A stretch of 64,000 nt of DNA, taken from an uncultured Muribaculaceae bacterium. Lineage in GTDB: Bacteria; Bacteroidota; Bacteroidia; Bacteroidales; Muribaculaceae. The notes beneath the pieces are model-generated. The model was not told the DNA's origin. It did not search any database and saw only the letters and a list, made by a program, of their open reading frames with translations. Location: positions 1-64,000 of the forward strand of contig CANRPJ010000008.1 in assembly GCA_947632485.1 (NCBI GenBank), read 5' to 3'. A program made the position numbers and the translations under genes. Each line of letters begins with the position of its first letter. Positions within the stretch are counted from its first letter, which is position 1. This document shows positions 32,978 to 42,157 of this stretch, piece after piece.

Positions 32978-35815
32978 ATGATGAAACCCGTAGGCGGAAG
33001 GAGCAGCGTAGAGGCATTGTGCGAAAGGCTGGCAGGCATTCTGGTGTTTGCCGCCGCCCTCGCAGTCTATTGGCTCACGTGTGAGCGCACCGTATCCTTC
33101 TGGGACTGCCCGGAATATGTAATCAACGGTTCGCTCCTCGAGCCCGGGCACCCGCCAGGCAATCCCACCTGGACGCTGATAATGCGCGTGGCGGCTATCT
33201 TCTGCGGGGTAGGAGAGGCAACCGCTTTCGTGTTCAACAAGATGAGCGGCCTCTTCACGGCTCTTGCCGTTTGGCTTGCCTACGGCATTCTGACCCGCTG
33301 CCTGCGCTATTGCGGCGCCTCGGGCTGGCGCCTGATAGCTGCGTCGGCCGTGGGAGCGCTCTGTATGGCCTGGTGCGACACCGTATGGTACTCCGCCGTA
33401 GAGGCTGAGGTCTACGCCCTGAGTCTTCTCTTCACCGTGCTTACCGTATGGCTCGCGCTCGTATGGGCCGGCAGGCGCCGGGGGAGTTCCGACAGGCTGC
33501 TGGTCCTCGTGGCCTATGTAGCAGGTCTCGGCGTGGGTATTCATCAGCTCAACCTCCTCTGTCTTCCCGCCGTGGCCCTCATAATAGTCTGGAAGATTTG
33601 GCCGGGCCGCTCCTGGAAGCGCACTCTGGGCGCCTTGGGAATCTCGATAGGCGTTCTCGCTCTGGTGCTCTATGGGCTGATGCCCGGTCTTCCCGCGCTT
33701 GCCGGCAGGGCTGATATTCTGGCCACTGGCTCGTGGGGTTGGCCGCGTCATCTCGCTGCCGCTTTGGCAGTGGCGGCGGTTGTGGCTCTCTTCGTGGCCG
33801 GAGGCATGCTGCTTCCCCGGAGTTGGGCAAGGCTCTGCTCCTGGTGCGGAGCCCTTTTCTGCGTAGGCTATTGCATATTTGCGCTCGTGATAGTCAGGGG
33901 AGCGGCCAATCCTCCGCTCAACACCGGCTGGCCCGGCGATGTCATCAGCTTCTCGGCCTATTCCGCACGCGATCAATATGGCTCCTCGGCGCTCGTTCAC
34001 GGTCCCACAGCCTGGAGCAAACGAATGCGCGGAGCCGATGGCCGCCCCGCTACCCGGCGCGGTAAGGAGCTGTGGGCTGCCGATTCCGACGGTGGTTACC
34101 GAATGACCGGCCACCGGCTTGAACCCGTATTCGCCCCAGAGCAGGATATCTGGCTTCCGCGCCTCGGAATCAGGTCGGAGGCCGACAAAATAGCCTATGA
34201 AGATTGGGCCGGCACATCGGAACCGGAGCTCGACAAGGTGAAGATTTCAGTCATGACCGATTCCGCCGGGAGAGCGGTGGAAGGGTCGGAAGAGATAGGT
34301 CTGCGCCCCACGATAGGGCAGAATCTCAGGTTTCTGTTAGGCTATCAGCTCAGCTATATGTATCTGCGCTATCTGGCCTGGAACTTTATCGGTCGCCAGA
34401 ACGACCGAGCAAGTCAGGGTCAGGTGGAGGAGGGCAATTTCATAACCGGAGTTGAGCCGCTCGATGCGCTGATGCTTGGGCCGCAGGCTGCGATTCCCGA
34501 CGATATGGGGCGCAAGGCGCGAGGCCGTGCGGTATATTTCGGCCTGCCATTTCTCCTGGGTCTGTTGGGCATAATAGGCTTGGTTTCAGTCAGGAAGCGA
34601 TACAGGCAGGCACGCCGTGTTGATTTCGGAATCTTTGTGCTTTTCGTGATGACGGGTCTTGCCATAGCCTTTTATCTCAACATGGGGCCTGTGCAGGCGC
34701 GTGAGCGCGATTATGCCTTCGTGGGGTCGTTCTTCGCTTTCTCGCTCTGGATAGGCTGTGGATCGTGGGTGCTGCTTGCCAGTGTCCGCAGAAAGGCGGC
34801 GGTAGCCATCACGGCACTTGCGACTGCCGCTGTTCCGGCATTGATGCTCTGTCAGAACTATTATGCCCACGACCGCTCGGGGCGCACCCTCGCCCGCGAT
34901 TTCGGCTGGAATATTCTCCAGAGTCTTGAGCCTGAGGCGATTCTCTTCGTGAGCGGTGATAATGTCACCTTTCCGCTCTGGTATCTTCAGGAGGTAGAAG
35001 GGGTGAGGCGAGATGTGCGGGTAGTGAGTCTCGCTTATCTGGTCACCGACTGGTATGCCGACCAGCTCCGTACTCCCGCGTGGGATTCGCCCGCTGTAGC
35101 CCTCACGCCGGGGCGTCGCTTTCCCCGGGGAGAGAGCCGCCGGCGCGAGATTGTGGCCGATATAGTGGCCAACCGCGGCAGCCGGCCTGTATATTGGGTT
35201 GAGGGTCTGAGCGCGTCGATGAGGCCGGAGCAGGAGGATTCCCTATGGTCAACCGGTCTCGCCATGCGCTTCGGGCGCCCCAAGGAATCGGATACGCGTC
35301 TTTGGCTTGACAAGTTTCGCTACGGCAATCTTTCTCAGGGCAGAGATACCTATGTCGACGATGCATCGCGCAGCGCCATACGCCTGATGCGTCGCGTGCT
35401 TCTGCAGCGAGCCGATTCCTGTCTGGCGGGTGGAGATGTGCATACGGCCGTCAGGCTTCTCGACCTCTCCATGCGCGAGATGCCCCCCGAGGCGGAGCCG
35501 CTCGCGAGCCGTACCCTCTCCGGAAAGAGATTCAACGAAGCGCTCTACACCGCTTCTCTCTACCGACGGGCCTACGAAGCTACCGGCGACCTGAATCAGC
35601 TTTTCAAGGCGAACAGGGTAGCCCAGATGGGGCGCGACCGCACGGCGGCATATAAGAAATATTACCTCTCCCTGCCTCCTCGCCTGCGGCGCACGCTCGA
35701 CCCCGTATCGCGTCTTGAGGCGGCTATGGCCGATAGCCTCGCGGCTGAGGAGAGAATGTGCAATGAGATGTGGCACAAAGCGATGGCTCCAAGATTAGAC
35801 CGTATTGATAGATAA
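32978..35815 (+). CDS. DUF2723 membrane protein (TMEM260-like)
   Basis: The start was set at the ATG ATG at 32978, because the frame's earlier GTG at 32963 precedes a -7-like box TAACTTTG (32968-32975); if that box is used the mRNA would be nearly leaderless. This gives 945 residues. About 10-12 membrane helices lie in the first two-thirds: the DUF2723 domain has CERTVSFWDCPEYVINGSLL and PGHPPGNPTWTLIMR near the N-terminus and NMGPVQARERDYAFVGSF later, then a soluble C-terminal part (about 630-945). The family resembles protein O-mannosyltransferases (GT-C fold), and Bacteroidota are known for O-glycosylation of exported proteins. Activity is inferred from the family. Confidence 0.85.
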   Translation: MMKPVGGRSSVEALCERLAGILVFAAALAVYWLTCERTVSFWDCPEYVINGSLLEPGHPPGNPTWTLIMRVAAIFCGVGEATAFVFNKMSGLFTALAVWLAYGILTRCLRYCGASGWRLIAASAVGALCMAWCDTVWYSAVEAEVYALSLLFTVLTVWLALVWAGRRRGSSDRLLVLVAYVAGLGVGIHQLNLLCLPAVALIIVWKIWPGRSWKRTLGALGISIGVLALVLYGLMPGLPALAGRADILATGSWGWPRHLAAALAVAAVVALFVAGGMLLPRSWARLCSWCGALFCVGYCIFALVIVRGAANPPLNTGWPGDVISFSAYSARDQYGSSALVHGPTAWSKRMRGADGRPATRRGKELWAADSDGGYRMTGHRLEPVFAPEQDIWLPRLGIRSEADKIAYEDWAGTSEPELDKVKISVMTDSAGRAVEGSEEIGLRPTIGQNLRFLLGYQLSYMYLRYLAWNFIGRQNDRASQGQVEEGNFITGVEPLDALMLGPQAAIPDDMGRKARGRAVYFGLPFLLGLLGIIGLVSVRKRYRQARRVDFGIFVLFVMTGLAIAFYLNMGPVQARERDYAFVGSFFAFSLWIGCGSWVLLASVRRKAAVAITALATAAVPALMLCQNYYAHDRSGRTLARDFGWNILQSLEPEAILFVSGDNVTFPLWYLQEVEGVRRDVRVVSLAYLVTDWYADQLRTPAWDSPAVALTPGRRFPRGESRRREIVADIVANRGSRPVYWVEGLSASMRPEQEDSLWSTGLAMRFGRPKESDTRLWLDKFRYGNLSQGRDTYVDDASRSAIRLMRRVLLQRADSCLAGGDVHTAVRLLDLSMREMPPEAEPLASRTLSGKRFNEALYTASLYRRAYEATGDLNQLFKANRVAQMGRDRTAAYKKYYLSLPPRLRRTLDPVSRLEAAMADSLAAEERMCNEMWHKAMAPRLDRIDR

Positions 35816-35835
35816 AGAAATAGAAACACCCTCCT

Positions 35836-36378
35836 ATGAGACCCATTTTCCTTATAGGCTATATGGCAGTGGGAAAGACCACCTTCGGGCGCGCGCTCGC
35901 TTCCCGGCTCGGATTGCAGTTCATTGACCTCGATTTCTATATCGAGCAGCGTTTCCGCACCACAGTAAAGGAGATATTCGCTACCCGCGGAGAGGCGGAG
36001 TTCCGTCGGCTGGAGTCGGAGATGCTTCGCGAAGTGGGCGAGATGACCGATGTGATAGTGAGCTGCGGAGGAGGCACCCCCTGCTTCGGCTCCAACATGG
36101 AATATATGAACTCCCACGGCCTCACGGTGCGCCTCACGGCCTCGGAAGACTGCCTTGTGCGCCGCCTGACCCGCAAGCGCTGGAAGCGACCCCTGATAGC
36201 CGATAAAACTGAGGAGGAGATCCGCCTCTTTATCCGCGAGCATCAGGCGCAGCGCGAGCCCTGGTATAGCCTTGCCTCCGAAACCCTCGAAAGCGATGAG
36301 CTTGAGAATGCTCCGGAAATCAGCTCCACGCTGACCCGTTTCCTCGGGCGCCACCCTGAACTATTGGGAAAAGAGTAG
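35836..36378 (+). CDS. aroK: Shikimate kinase
   Basis: A 180-residue P-loop kinase: IGYMAVGKTTFGRALASRL holds Walker A, then the shikimate-binding FIDLDFYIEQRF, FRRLESEML and VSCGGGTPCF, all typical, and LIADKTEEEI at the LID. It phosphorylates shikimate at the 3-OH in aromatic amino-acid synthesis. It starts 20 nt after the DUF2723 gene and is probably read from the same transcript. The stop is TAG. Confidence 0.95.
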   Translation: MRPIFLIGYMAVGKTTFGRALASRLGLQFIDLDFYIEQRFRTTVKEIFATRGEAEFRRLESEMLREVGEMTDVIVSCGGGTPCFGSNMEYMNSHGLTVRLTASEDCLVRRLTRKRWKRPLIADKTEEEIRLFIREHQAQREPWYSLASETLESDELENAPEISSTLTRFLGRHPELLGKE

Positions 36379-36399
36379 GAAAAACTGGTCTGATTGCCA

Positions 36400-36428
36400 T
36401 TTTTGCCCTATGCTGCTGAGGGCAAAAA
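36400..36428. repeat. Perfect inverted repeat between aroK and the TolC gene
   Basis: TTTTTGCCCT (36400-36409) and AGGGCAAAAA (36419-36428) with a 9-nt loop, 22 nt after aroK. No T-run follows on the plus strand, so it may be a weak terminator or a protein-binding site. A TAAATTTG -7-like box follows at 36441-36448. Confidence 0.6.
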
Positions 36429-36519
36429 CAAAATCGGGTGTAAATTTGTAGATATTAGTGCGGAAGGTATGTGCCGGCTCGCGCCGTGCCGCTCCCGCAC
36501 CCCACTATAGGCTACGAAT

Positions 36520-37980
36520 ATGTTACGATTCAGATTCTTTACCCTTCTTCTGGCGTTGCTGCCGGCTGGCCTCCTGGCTCAGACGGTATCGCTTGATTCC
36601 TGCCGCAATATGGCCGTAAGGAATAATAAGACGCTGCGTATGGCCGAGGAGAACATAGCTTCTGCCGGCTACACCCGCAAGGCTGCCCGCGCCGCGTATT
36701 TGCCGGGAGTAGACTTCACCGGCGGCTATACCTACAACCAGCACCAGATCGAGCTCCTTGGCGCCGACGCCAAGCTGCCCACCATGAGTTTCGATCCGCA
36801 GTCGATGAAATATGAGATGAACCTCTTGAAGGGTCCCGACGGGGTGCCCGTGAAGGATCCTCAGAGCGGGTCGTATATCCCTACGGAGGTGGCGGTGATT
36901 CCGAAAGAGGCGATGAGCTTCGATACCCACAATGTGTTTGCCGGAGCCGTGACGCTCACCCAGCCCGTGTTCATGGGCGGTCAGATCAGGGCTCTCAATG
37001 CCATAGCCCGCTATGCGGAGCAGGCTGCTACCACAGCGCGCAATGCCGCGGCTCAGGAAGTGGTCTATGCGGTCGACGAGGCTTATTGGCAGGTGGTGTC
37101 GCTCGGTGAGAAGCGCAAGCTGGCGGAGAGCTTCCTCGAACTGGTGGATACGCTGAAGCATGATGTCGACGTGATGGTGCGCACCGGAGTCGCAACGAAG
37201 TCTGACGCCCTTACGGTAGAGGTGAAATACAACGAGGCTCAGATCGCCCTTACCAAGGTGACCAACGGGCTGACGCTCTCCCGCATGGCTCTGGCTCAGC
37301 TCTGCGGCCTGCCGGTTGATACGAAGATGGTGCTCGAAGATGAGCAGCTCCACCGCACCGGCGCTCCCGACCGGCTCCCGACAGAGAATATGGCCGACAT
37401 ATATTCTCGCCGCCAGGATCTGGCTACTCTGAGGGCCGGCATAAGCCTTCTTGAAGGCCGCGAGAAGATGGCGCTTGGCGATATGCTTCCCAAGGTGGCC
37501 GCGTTCGGAGCCTACAGCTTCTCCAACCCCAACGTGAACCACGGTTTTGAGAAGCGCTTCGGCGGCGGCTTCAATGTAGGCGCGATGGTCACCATTCCTA
37601 TCTGGCACTGGGGAGGCAACTACAATAAATACAAGGCCGCAAAGGCTCAGACCAACATGCAGCGTCTGCTTCTTGAAGATGCTCAGGAGAAAGTGCAGCT
37701 TCAGGTGCAACAGGCCCGCTTCAGCTACGATGAGGCATATAAGACCTACGACATGACGCTCACCAACATGAAGAGCGCCGACGAAAACCTCCGCCAGGCG
37801 CAGCTGGGCTTCCGCGAAGGAGTGCTTACGAGCGAAGACGTGATCCGCGCGCAGACCGCCTGGGTGCAGGCCCACAGCGAGAAAATCGATGCCCAGATAG
37901 GTATCAGCCTCTGCCGCACGTATCTCTCCAAGGTGCTCGGCACTCTCGACAATTATGATCTACATTCCGAAAAACGATAA
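36520..37980 (+). CDS. TolC family outer-membrane efflux protein
   Basis: A 486-residue outer-membrane channel with signal peptide (ends AGLLAQ) and the two OEP repeats of long helices: MAEENIASAGYTRKAARAAY and ALTVEVKYNEAQIALTKVTN in the first, ALGDMLPKVAAFGAYSF and QLGFREGVLTSEDVIRAQT in the second. It forms the exit duct for the HlyD adaptor encoded 15 nt downstream and the two ABC-2 permeases after that. Together they are an export operon (36520-41440); the substrate is unknown. Confidence 0.92.
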   Translation: MLRFRFFTLLLALLPAGLLAQTVSLDSCRNMAVRNNKTLRMAEENIASAGYTRKAARAAYLPGVDFTGGYTYNQHQIELLGADAKLPTMSFDPQSMKYEMNLLKGPDGVPVKDPQSGSYIPTEVAVIPKEAMSFDTHNVFAGAVTLTQPVFMGGQIRALNAIARYAEQAATTARNAAAQEVVYAVDEAYWQVVSLGEKRKLAESFLELVDTLKHDVDVMVRTGVATKSDALTVEVKYNEAQIALTKVTNGLTLSRMALAQLCGLPVDTKMVLEDEQLHRTGAPDRLPTENMADIYSRRQDLATLRAGISLLEGREKMALGDMLPKVAAFGAYSFSNPNVNHGFEKRFGGGFNVGAMVTIPIWHWGGNYNKYKAAKAQTNMQRLLLEDAQEKVQLQVQQARFSYDEAYKTYDMTLTNMKSADENLRQAQLGFREGVLTSEDVIRAQTAWVQAHSEKIDAQIGISLCRTYLSKVLGTLDNYDLHSEKR

Positions 37981-37995
37981 AACCGCTCCACAGAT

Positions 37996-39027
37996 ATGGC
38001 AGAACAGAACAATGCGCCCGCCGGCCAGCAGGATGCGCTGGCGCCCCAGGTATCGGCGAAAGACAAATCCTTGATATTAGCTATTCTGGTCACATTGCTG
38101 ATCATGGCTGCGCTGGCAGTGGCCGGCCTGATATTTGTAAAGCAGGGTCCCGACACGGTGCAGGGGCAGTGTGACGCTACAGAAGTGCGTGTGTCCGGAA
38201 AGCTCCCCGGCCGCGTAGTGAATATCTTCGTGCAGGAAGGGCAGTATGTGAAGGCCGGCGATACGCTGATCCACATTCATTCCTCCCTCGCCGAGGCAAA
38301 GCTTGCCCAGGCACAGGCTATGGTAGAGGTCGCTTCGGCCACGAATCAGAAGGTCGACGCCGGCACCCGCCGACAGATAATAGCCGGTGCGCGCGACCTC
38401 TGGGAGCAGGCTCAGGCAGCCTCCGGAATCACCAAGAAGACCTACGACCGCATGCAGAAGCTCTTCGAGGAGGGTGTGATCAGCGAGCAGAAGCGCGATG
38501 AGGCGAAAGCCGCCTACGATGCTGCTGTAGCAGGCGAGAAAGCCGCCAAGAGCCAGTATGACCTCGCGGTGGCCGGAGCCCAGAAAGAGGATAAGGAGGC
38601 TGCGGCAGCTATGGTGCAGGCCGCCAAGGGAGGTGTGACCGAAGTAGATGCAGTGCTGGAAGACCAGTATCTCACCGCGCCCTGCGATGGCCAGATCACC
38701 GTGATTTATCCCAACGTGAGCGAGCTCGTAGCTACCGGCGCTCCGCTGATGTCGCTTCAGAAAGACGACCATTGGGCAGTATTCAACGTGCGCGAGAATC
38801 TCCTCAAGGATATAAAGCTCGGTGAGGATATTAAGGTGCGCATTCCGGCGCTCGATGTGGAGACCACCATGCGAGTGTTCTATATCCGCGACCTTGGCAC
38901 CTATGCCAACTGGCAGGCTACCAAATCAACCGGCGACTACGATGCCCGCACCTTCGAGGTGAAGGCCCGCCCGGCCAAGCCGATCAAGGATTTCCGTCCC
39001 GGTATGTCAGTGATTCTCGTGCAGTGA
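37996..39027 (+). CDS. HlyD family membrane-fusion protein
   Basis: A 343-residue adaptor with one N-terminal membrane helix (about 30-52, LILAILVTLLIMAALAVAGL), a lipoyl half-domain (VSGKLPGRVVNIFVQEGQYV), a coiled-coil hairpin (about 95-205, KLFEEGVISEQKRDEAKAAY) and the second lipoyl half and barrel (APCDGQITVIYPNVSELVAT). It should bridge the inner-membrane permeases and the TolC-like channel. It lies 15 nt after the TolC gene and 4 nt before the first permease gene. Confidence 0.9.
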   Translation: MAEQNNAPAGQQDALAPQVSAKDKSLILAILVTLLIMAALAVAGLIFVKQGPDTVQGQCDATEVRVSGKLPGRVVNIFVQEGQYVKAGDTLIHIHSSLAEAKLAQAQAMVEVASATNQKVDAGTRRQIIAGARDLWEQAQAASGITKKTYDRMQKLFEEGVISEQKRDEAKAAYDAAVAGEKAAKSQYDLAVAGAQKEDKEAAAAMVQAAKGGVTEVDAVLEDQYLTAPCDGQITVIYPNVSELVATGAPLMSLQKDDHWAVFNVRENLLKDIKLGEDIKVRIPALDVETTMRVFYIRDLGTYANWQATKSTGDYDARTFEVKARPAKPIKDFRPGMSVILVQ

Positions 39028-39031
39028 TAAG

Positions 39032-40240
39032 ATGAACAGTTCAGAAGCCACCCGCGCATCATCTGCATCGCTCCGTCGTGACGGCGGCGTGAGGGCGATC
39101 ATGCTCCGCAGCCTGCTGGAGATAGTGAGGCGTCCGCTCTATTGGATAGGCTTCTTCGTGCTTCCTCTTTTCTGCTTCCTCTTTCTGGCCAACGAGATGG
39201 AAAACGGGCTCCCGATGCGCACTCCTGCGGCAATCGTGGATCTCGACCGCACAAGCCTCTCGCGCACCGTGGAGCAGAACCTCAACGGCATGCAGCTCGT
39301 GCAGCTTGATATGGCCTGCGAAAGCTTCACCGAGGCGCGGAAAGCGATGCAGGAGGGCAAGGTGTTTGGCGTATTCGTGATTCCGCGCGGCTTTCAGGCC
39401 GACTTGCTTTCGGGCCGCGGACCGGTGATACAGTTCTATACGAATATGACCTACTTCGTGCCCGCCAATCTTCTCTACAAGACTTTCAAGACCACTGCCC
39501 TCTACACTAAGGCGGGTGTGGCTCTGAAGGTGCTTGAGACGGCCGGCGCGAATCCCGAGGAGGCGGTGCCGATGCTGAATCCGGTAAGCGTGGTAGACCG
39601 TTCGCTGGGAAACCCCTCGCTCAACTACGGAGTGTATCTCTGCAACTCGTTCATTCCCGGAGTGGTGCAGCTGATGATATTTCTGGTTACGGTGTTCTCG
39701 CTTGGCCAGGAGCTTAAATATGGCACGAGCCGCCGCCTCATGCAGATGGCTCACGGCTCGATAATCCGCGCGCTTTTCGGCAAGCTGCTGCCTCAAACCC
39801 TGATTTGGCTCGTGGTGGTATTCTTCATGGAGAGCTGGCTCTTCGGCTGGAACGGCTATCCGATGAACGGCTCCTGGTTCTGGATCACCCTTTCGGAGGT
39901 GCTCTTCGTGCTGGCAGCCCAGGGTATGGCGGTCTTCATCTTCGGCGTCCTTCCCAACCTGAGGCTCTCGCTTTCGGTCTGCGCGCTGATAGGAGTGCTT
40001 ACGTTCTCGATCGCGGCGTTCTCGTTTCCGATCCAGAGCATGTATGGCCCGATAAGCATATTCAGCTGGATAGTGCCTGTGCGCTATAACTTCATGATCT
40101 ATATCAACGAGGCGCTCAACGGTCTTGGCTTCTACTGGTCGCGTTGGTGGTTTGCTGCCTATATGGTATTTATCCTGTTGCCTTTCACGCTCTTGTGGCG
40201 CATCAAGAAGGCTATGCTCAATCCGGTCTATGTGCCATAA
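39032..40240 (+). CDS. ABC-2 type permease, first of a pair
   Basis: A 402-residue inner-membrane protein with one N-terminal helix (about 35-52, PLYWIGFFVLPLFCFLFL), a periplasmic loop domain (about 55-195) and five to six C-terminal helices, the ABC2_membrane_3 layout of YhhJ/DrrB-like exporters. No ATPase domain. It is encoded 4 nt after the HlyD gene and 12 nt before a second permease of the same kind; two such subunits probably pair. The ATPase partner is not in this operon. Confidence 0.85.
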   Translation: MNSSEATRASSASLRRDGGVRAIMLRSLLEIVRRPLYWIGFFVLPLFCFLFLANEMENGLPMRTPAAIVDLDRTSLSRTVEQNLNGMQLVQLDMACESFTEARKAMQEGKVFGVFVIPRGFQADLLSGRGPVIQFYTNMTYFVPANLLYKTFKTTALYTKAGVALKVLETAGANPEEAVPMLNPVSVVDRSLGNPSLNYGVYLCNSFIPGVVQLMIFLVTVFSLGQELKYGTSRRLMQMAHGSIIRALFGKLLPQTLIWLVVVFFMESWLFGWNGYPMNGSWFWITLSEVLFVLAAQGMAVFIFGVLPNLRLSLSVCALIGVLTFSIAAFSFPIQSMYGPISIFSWIVPVRYNFMIYINEALNGLGFYWSRWWFAAYMVFILLPFTLLWRIKKAMLNPVYVP

Positions 40241-40252
40241 TCCCGCGCTGTC

Positions 40253-41440
40253 ATGAAAAAGATATTTGCCTGGATAAGAGGTCTTGCAGCAGTCTACTGC
40301 AATGAATTCCGCCTGATGCTTCACGATGCGGGCCTGATGCTCTTCGTGACCTTCCTTCCGCTGGGCTATCCGGTGATTTATTCGCTGATATATAACCCGG
40401 AGATAGTGCGCGAGGTGGCCACGGTGGTGGTAGATCATGACCGCACTCCGATGTCGCGTGAGTTCGTAAGGAAGCTCGATGCAGCTCAGGGAGTATGGGT
40501 GAAAGGCTATGCCGCCGATCTCCATGAGGCGCAACGCGCCATGGCGGGGCAGGACTGCTTCACGATTTTCGAGATTCCCGAGGGCTTCCAAAAGAGGTCG
40601 GGCCGCGGAGAGACGGCCGAGGCCATAATGTATTGCGAAATGAGCCTTCTGCTGCGCTACAGGGCCTGCCTCGTGGCCGCTACCGATGTGAGCCAGGTGA
40701 TGGGCGCGGAGATACAGACGCGCGATATCCAGGAGCTTGGTCTCGGATCGATAGCCACCACGGACCCGATGCCGGTGAATTCCGTGGCGATGGGTAATAT
40801 AAAGAGCGGATTCGACTCCTTCATCATGCCCGGCGTGCTGATGCTGATTCTGCAGCAGTGTATCGTGCTCGTGCTCGGCATGCGTGGCGGCGCCCGCCAT
40901 GAGAGTCCTAAGCTGATAGGTTACGACCCGATCAACCATGATTCTTCAGTCGTGGCCACCATGATCGGCCAGATGGCCGCCTATTTCACGATCATGTTCG
41001 TGCCGCTGATGTTCCTCTTCCATTATGTGCCTCTCATCTTCGCCTTCCCTATGGCCGGCGATCCCTGGGAGATTCTGGCCTTCATGCTGCCGATGGTGCT
41101 CGCCTCGATGTGCATGGGTCTTTGCCTGCAGGCATTCGTGTGGGAGCGTGAGGCGGTGTTCGTGCTCTGGGTAGTCACCTCGGTGATTTTCCTCTTCCTT
41201 TCCGGTCTCACATGGCCGATCTATGGCATGTCGCCCGTATGGAAGGCTCTGAGCGCCATCTGTCCGAGCACCTGGGGTGTGGAAGGCTTTATCCGCATGA
41301 ACAGCAACGGCGCCTCGCTTGCTCAGGTAGGCGACTGCTACCGCAATCTGTGGATTCTCGCCGGCGGCTACTTCGTGCTCGCCTGGGTGCTCCATCGCTT
41401 CGTGATCCGTCCGACCGAGCCCCGTGCTGCCCGCGCCTGA
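40253..41440 (+). CDS. ABC-2 type permease, second of a pair
   Basis: A 395-residue permease similar in layout to its upstream neighbour: N-terminal helix (about 25-45, MLFVTFLPLGYPVIYSLIY), a periplasmic domain with VVVDHDRTPMSREFVRKLDA that parallels the neighbour's IVDLDRTSLSRTVEQN, then five helices at the C-terminus (FVLWVVTSVIFLFLSGLTWP). The matching Asp-Arg-Thr patches suggest duplication. It is the last gene of the TolC-HlyD-permease-permease operon. As with its partner, no ATP-binding subunit is encoded nearby. Confidence 0.85.
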   Translation: MKKIFAWIRGLAAVYCNEFRLMLHDAGLMLFVTFLPLGYPVIYSLIYNPEIVREVATVVVDHDRTPMSREFVRKLDAAQGVWVKGYAADLHEAQRAMAGQDCFTIFEIPEGFQKRSGRGETAEAIMYCEMSLLLRYRACLVAATDVSQVMGAEIQTRDIQELGLGSIATTDPMPVNSVAMGNIKSGFDSFIMPGVLMLILQQCIVLVLGMRGGARHESPKLIGYDPINHDSSVVATMIGQMAAYFTIMFVPLMFLFHYVPLIFAFPMAGDPWEILAFMLPMVLASMCMGLCLQAFVWEREAVFVLWVVTSVIFLFLSGLTWPIYGMSPVWKALSAICPSTWGVEGFIRMNSNGASLAQVGDCYRNLWILAGGYFVLAWVLHRFVIRPTEPRAARA

Positions 41441-41441
41441 G

Positions 41442-41472
41442 TTGGAGTGTAGCGGAAAATTTAGTATTTTCG
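41442..41472 (+). promoter_or_regulatory. Promoter candidate for upp
   Basis: TTG (41442-41444), 20-nt spacer and TATTTTCG (41465-41472), 7 of 8 matches to TAnnTTTG, 18 nt before the ATG at 41491. Confidence 0.5.
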
Positions 41473-41490
41473 CAGAAATAACGGCATACG

Positions 41491-42144
41491 ATGGAAGTCT
41501 ATAATTTCGCAGATCATCAGAGCCTGGTCAACCAGTATATGCTGGAGATGCGCTCGGTGGATATTCAGAAGGATCCGATGCGGTTCCGCCTCAATCTCGA
41601 CAGGGTAGGCCAGATAATGGCCTATGAGATATCGCGCCACCTTAACTATGAGACCGTAGAGGTCACAACTCCGCTGGCGAAGGCTGCCTGCCGGCGCGTG
41701 GCCGACAAGGTGGTGATAGGCACGATCCTGCGCGCAGGGCTTCCTTTCCACCACGGCTTCCTCTCCTATTTCGATTATGCCGAAAATGCCTTTGTGAGCG
41801 CCTACCGGCGCTACCGGGAGAAGGGCGACAGCTTCGATGTGCTCGTGGAATACCTCGCTTCTCCTGCTCTCGACGGCAAGACCCTCATTCTGGTCGATCC
41901 GATGCTCGCTACCGGCACCTCGATGGATCTGGCCTACCGCGCCCTTCTTATCAAGGGAAAACCGGCCCATATCCACGTGGCGGCTGCCATTGCCTCGCAG
42001 CAGGCGGTAGATTATGTGAAGGCTCATTTTCCGGAGTCGACAACCGTATGGGTCGGGGCGATCGATCCCGTAATCAACGACCATAGCTATATCGTGCCCG
42101 GTCTGGGTGATGCCGGCGACCTGGCATTCGGTGTGAAAGACTGA
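41491..42144 (+). CDS. upp: Uracil phosphoribosyltransferase
   Basis: A 217-residue type I phosphoribosyltransferase that makes UMP from uracil and PRPP in pyrimidine salvage. The PRPP loop is LILVDPMLATGTSMDLAYRA, and the C-terminal GLGDAGDLAFGVKD is the usual uracil-binding end. GTILRAGLPFHHGFLSYFDY also fits the family. It has its own promoter and is followed 13 nt later by recF. Confidence 0.95.
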   Translation: MEVYNFADHQSLVNQYMLEMRSVDIQKDPMRFRLNLDRVGQIMAYEISRHLNYETVEVTTPLAKAACRRVADKVVIGTILRAGLPFHHGFLSYFDYAENAFVSAYRRYREKGDSFDVLVEYLASPALDGKTLILVDPMLATGTSMDLAYRALLIKGKPAHIHVAAAIASQQAVDYVKAHFPESTTVWVGAIDPVINDHSYIVPGLGDAGDLAFGVKD

Positions 42145-42157
42145 GGCGGAGAGAAAG

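Noticed and set aside
32876-34114. N-terminal extension of the Lrp/AsnC frame
   Set aside because: The frame stays open for about 410 codons upstream, but this part is antisense to the DUF2723 gene, lacks any domain, and Lrp proteins start where MYTPDD begins.
39059-40939. 626-codon open frame on the minus strand
   Set aside because: Antisense to the two ABC-2 permeases; His/Arg/Glu-rich with no domain, as expected of a shadow frame.
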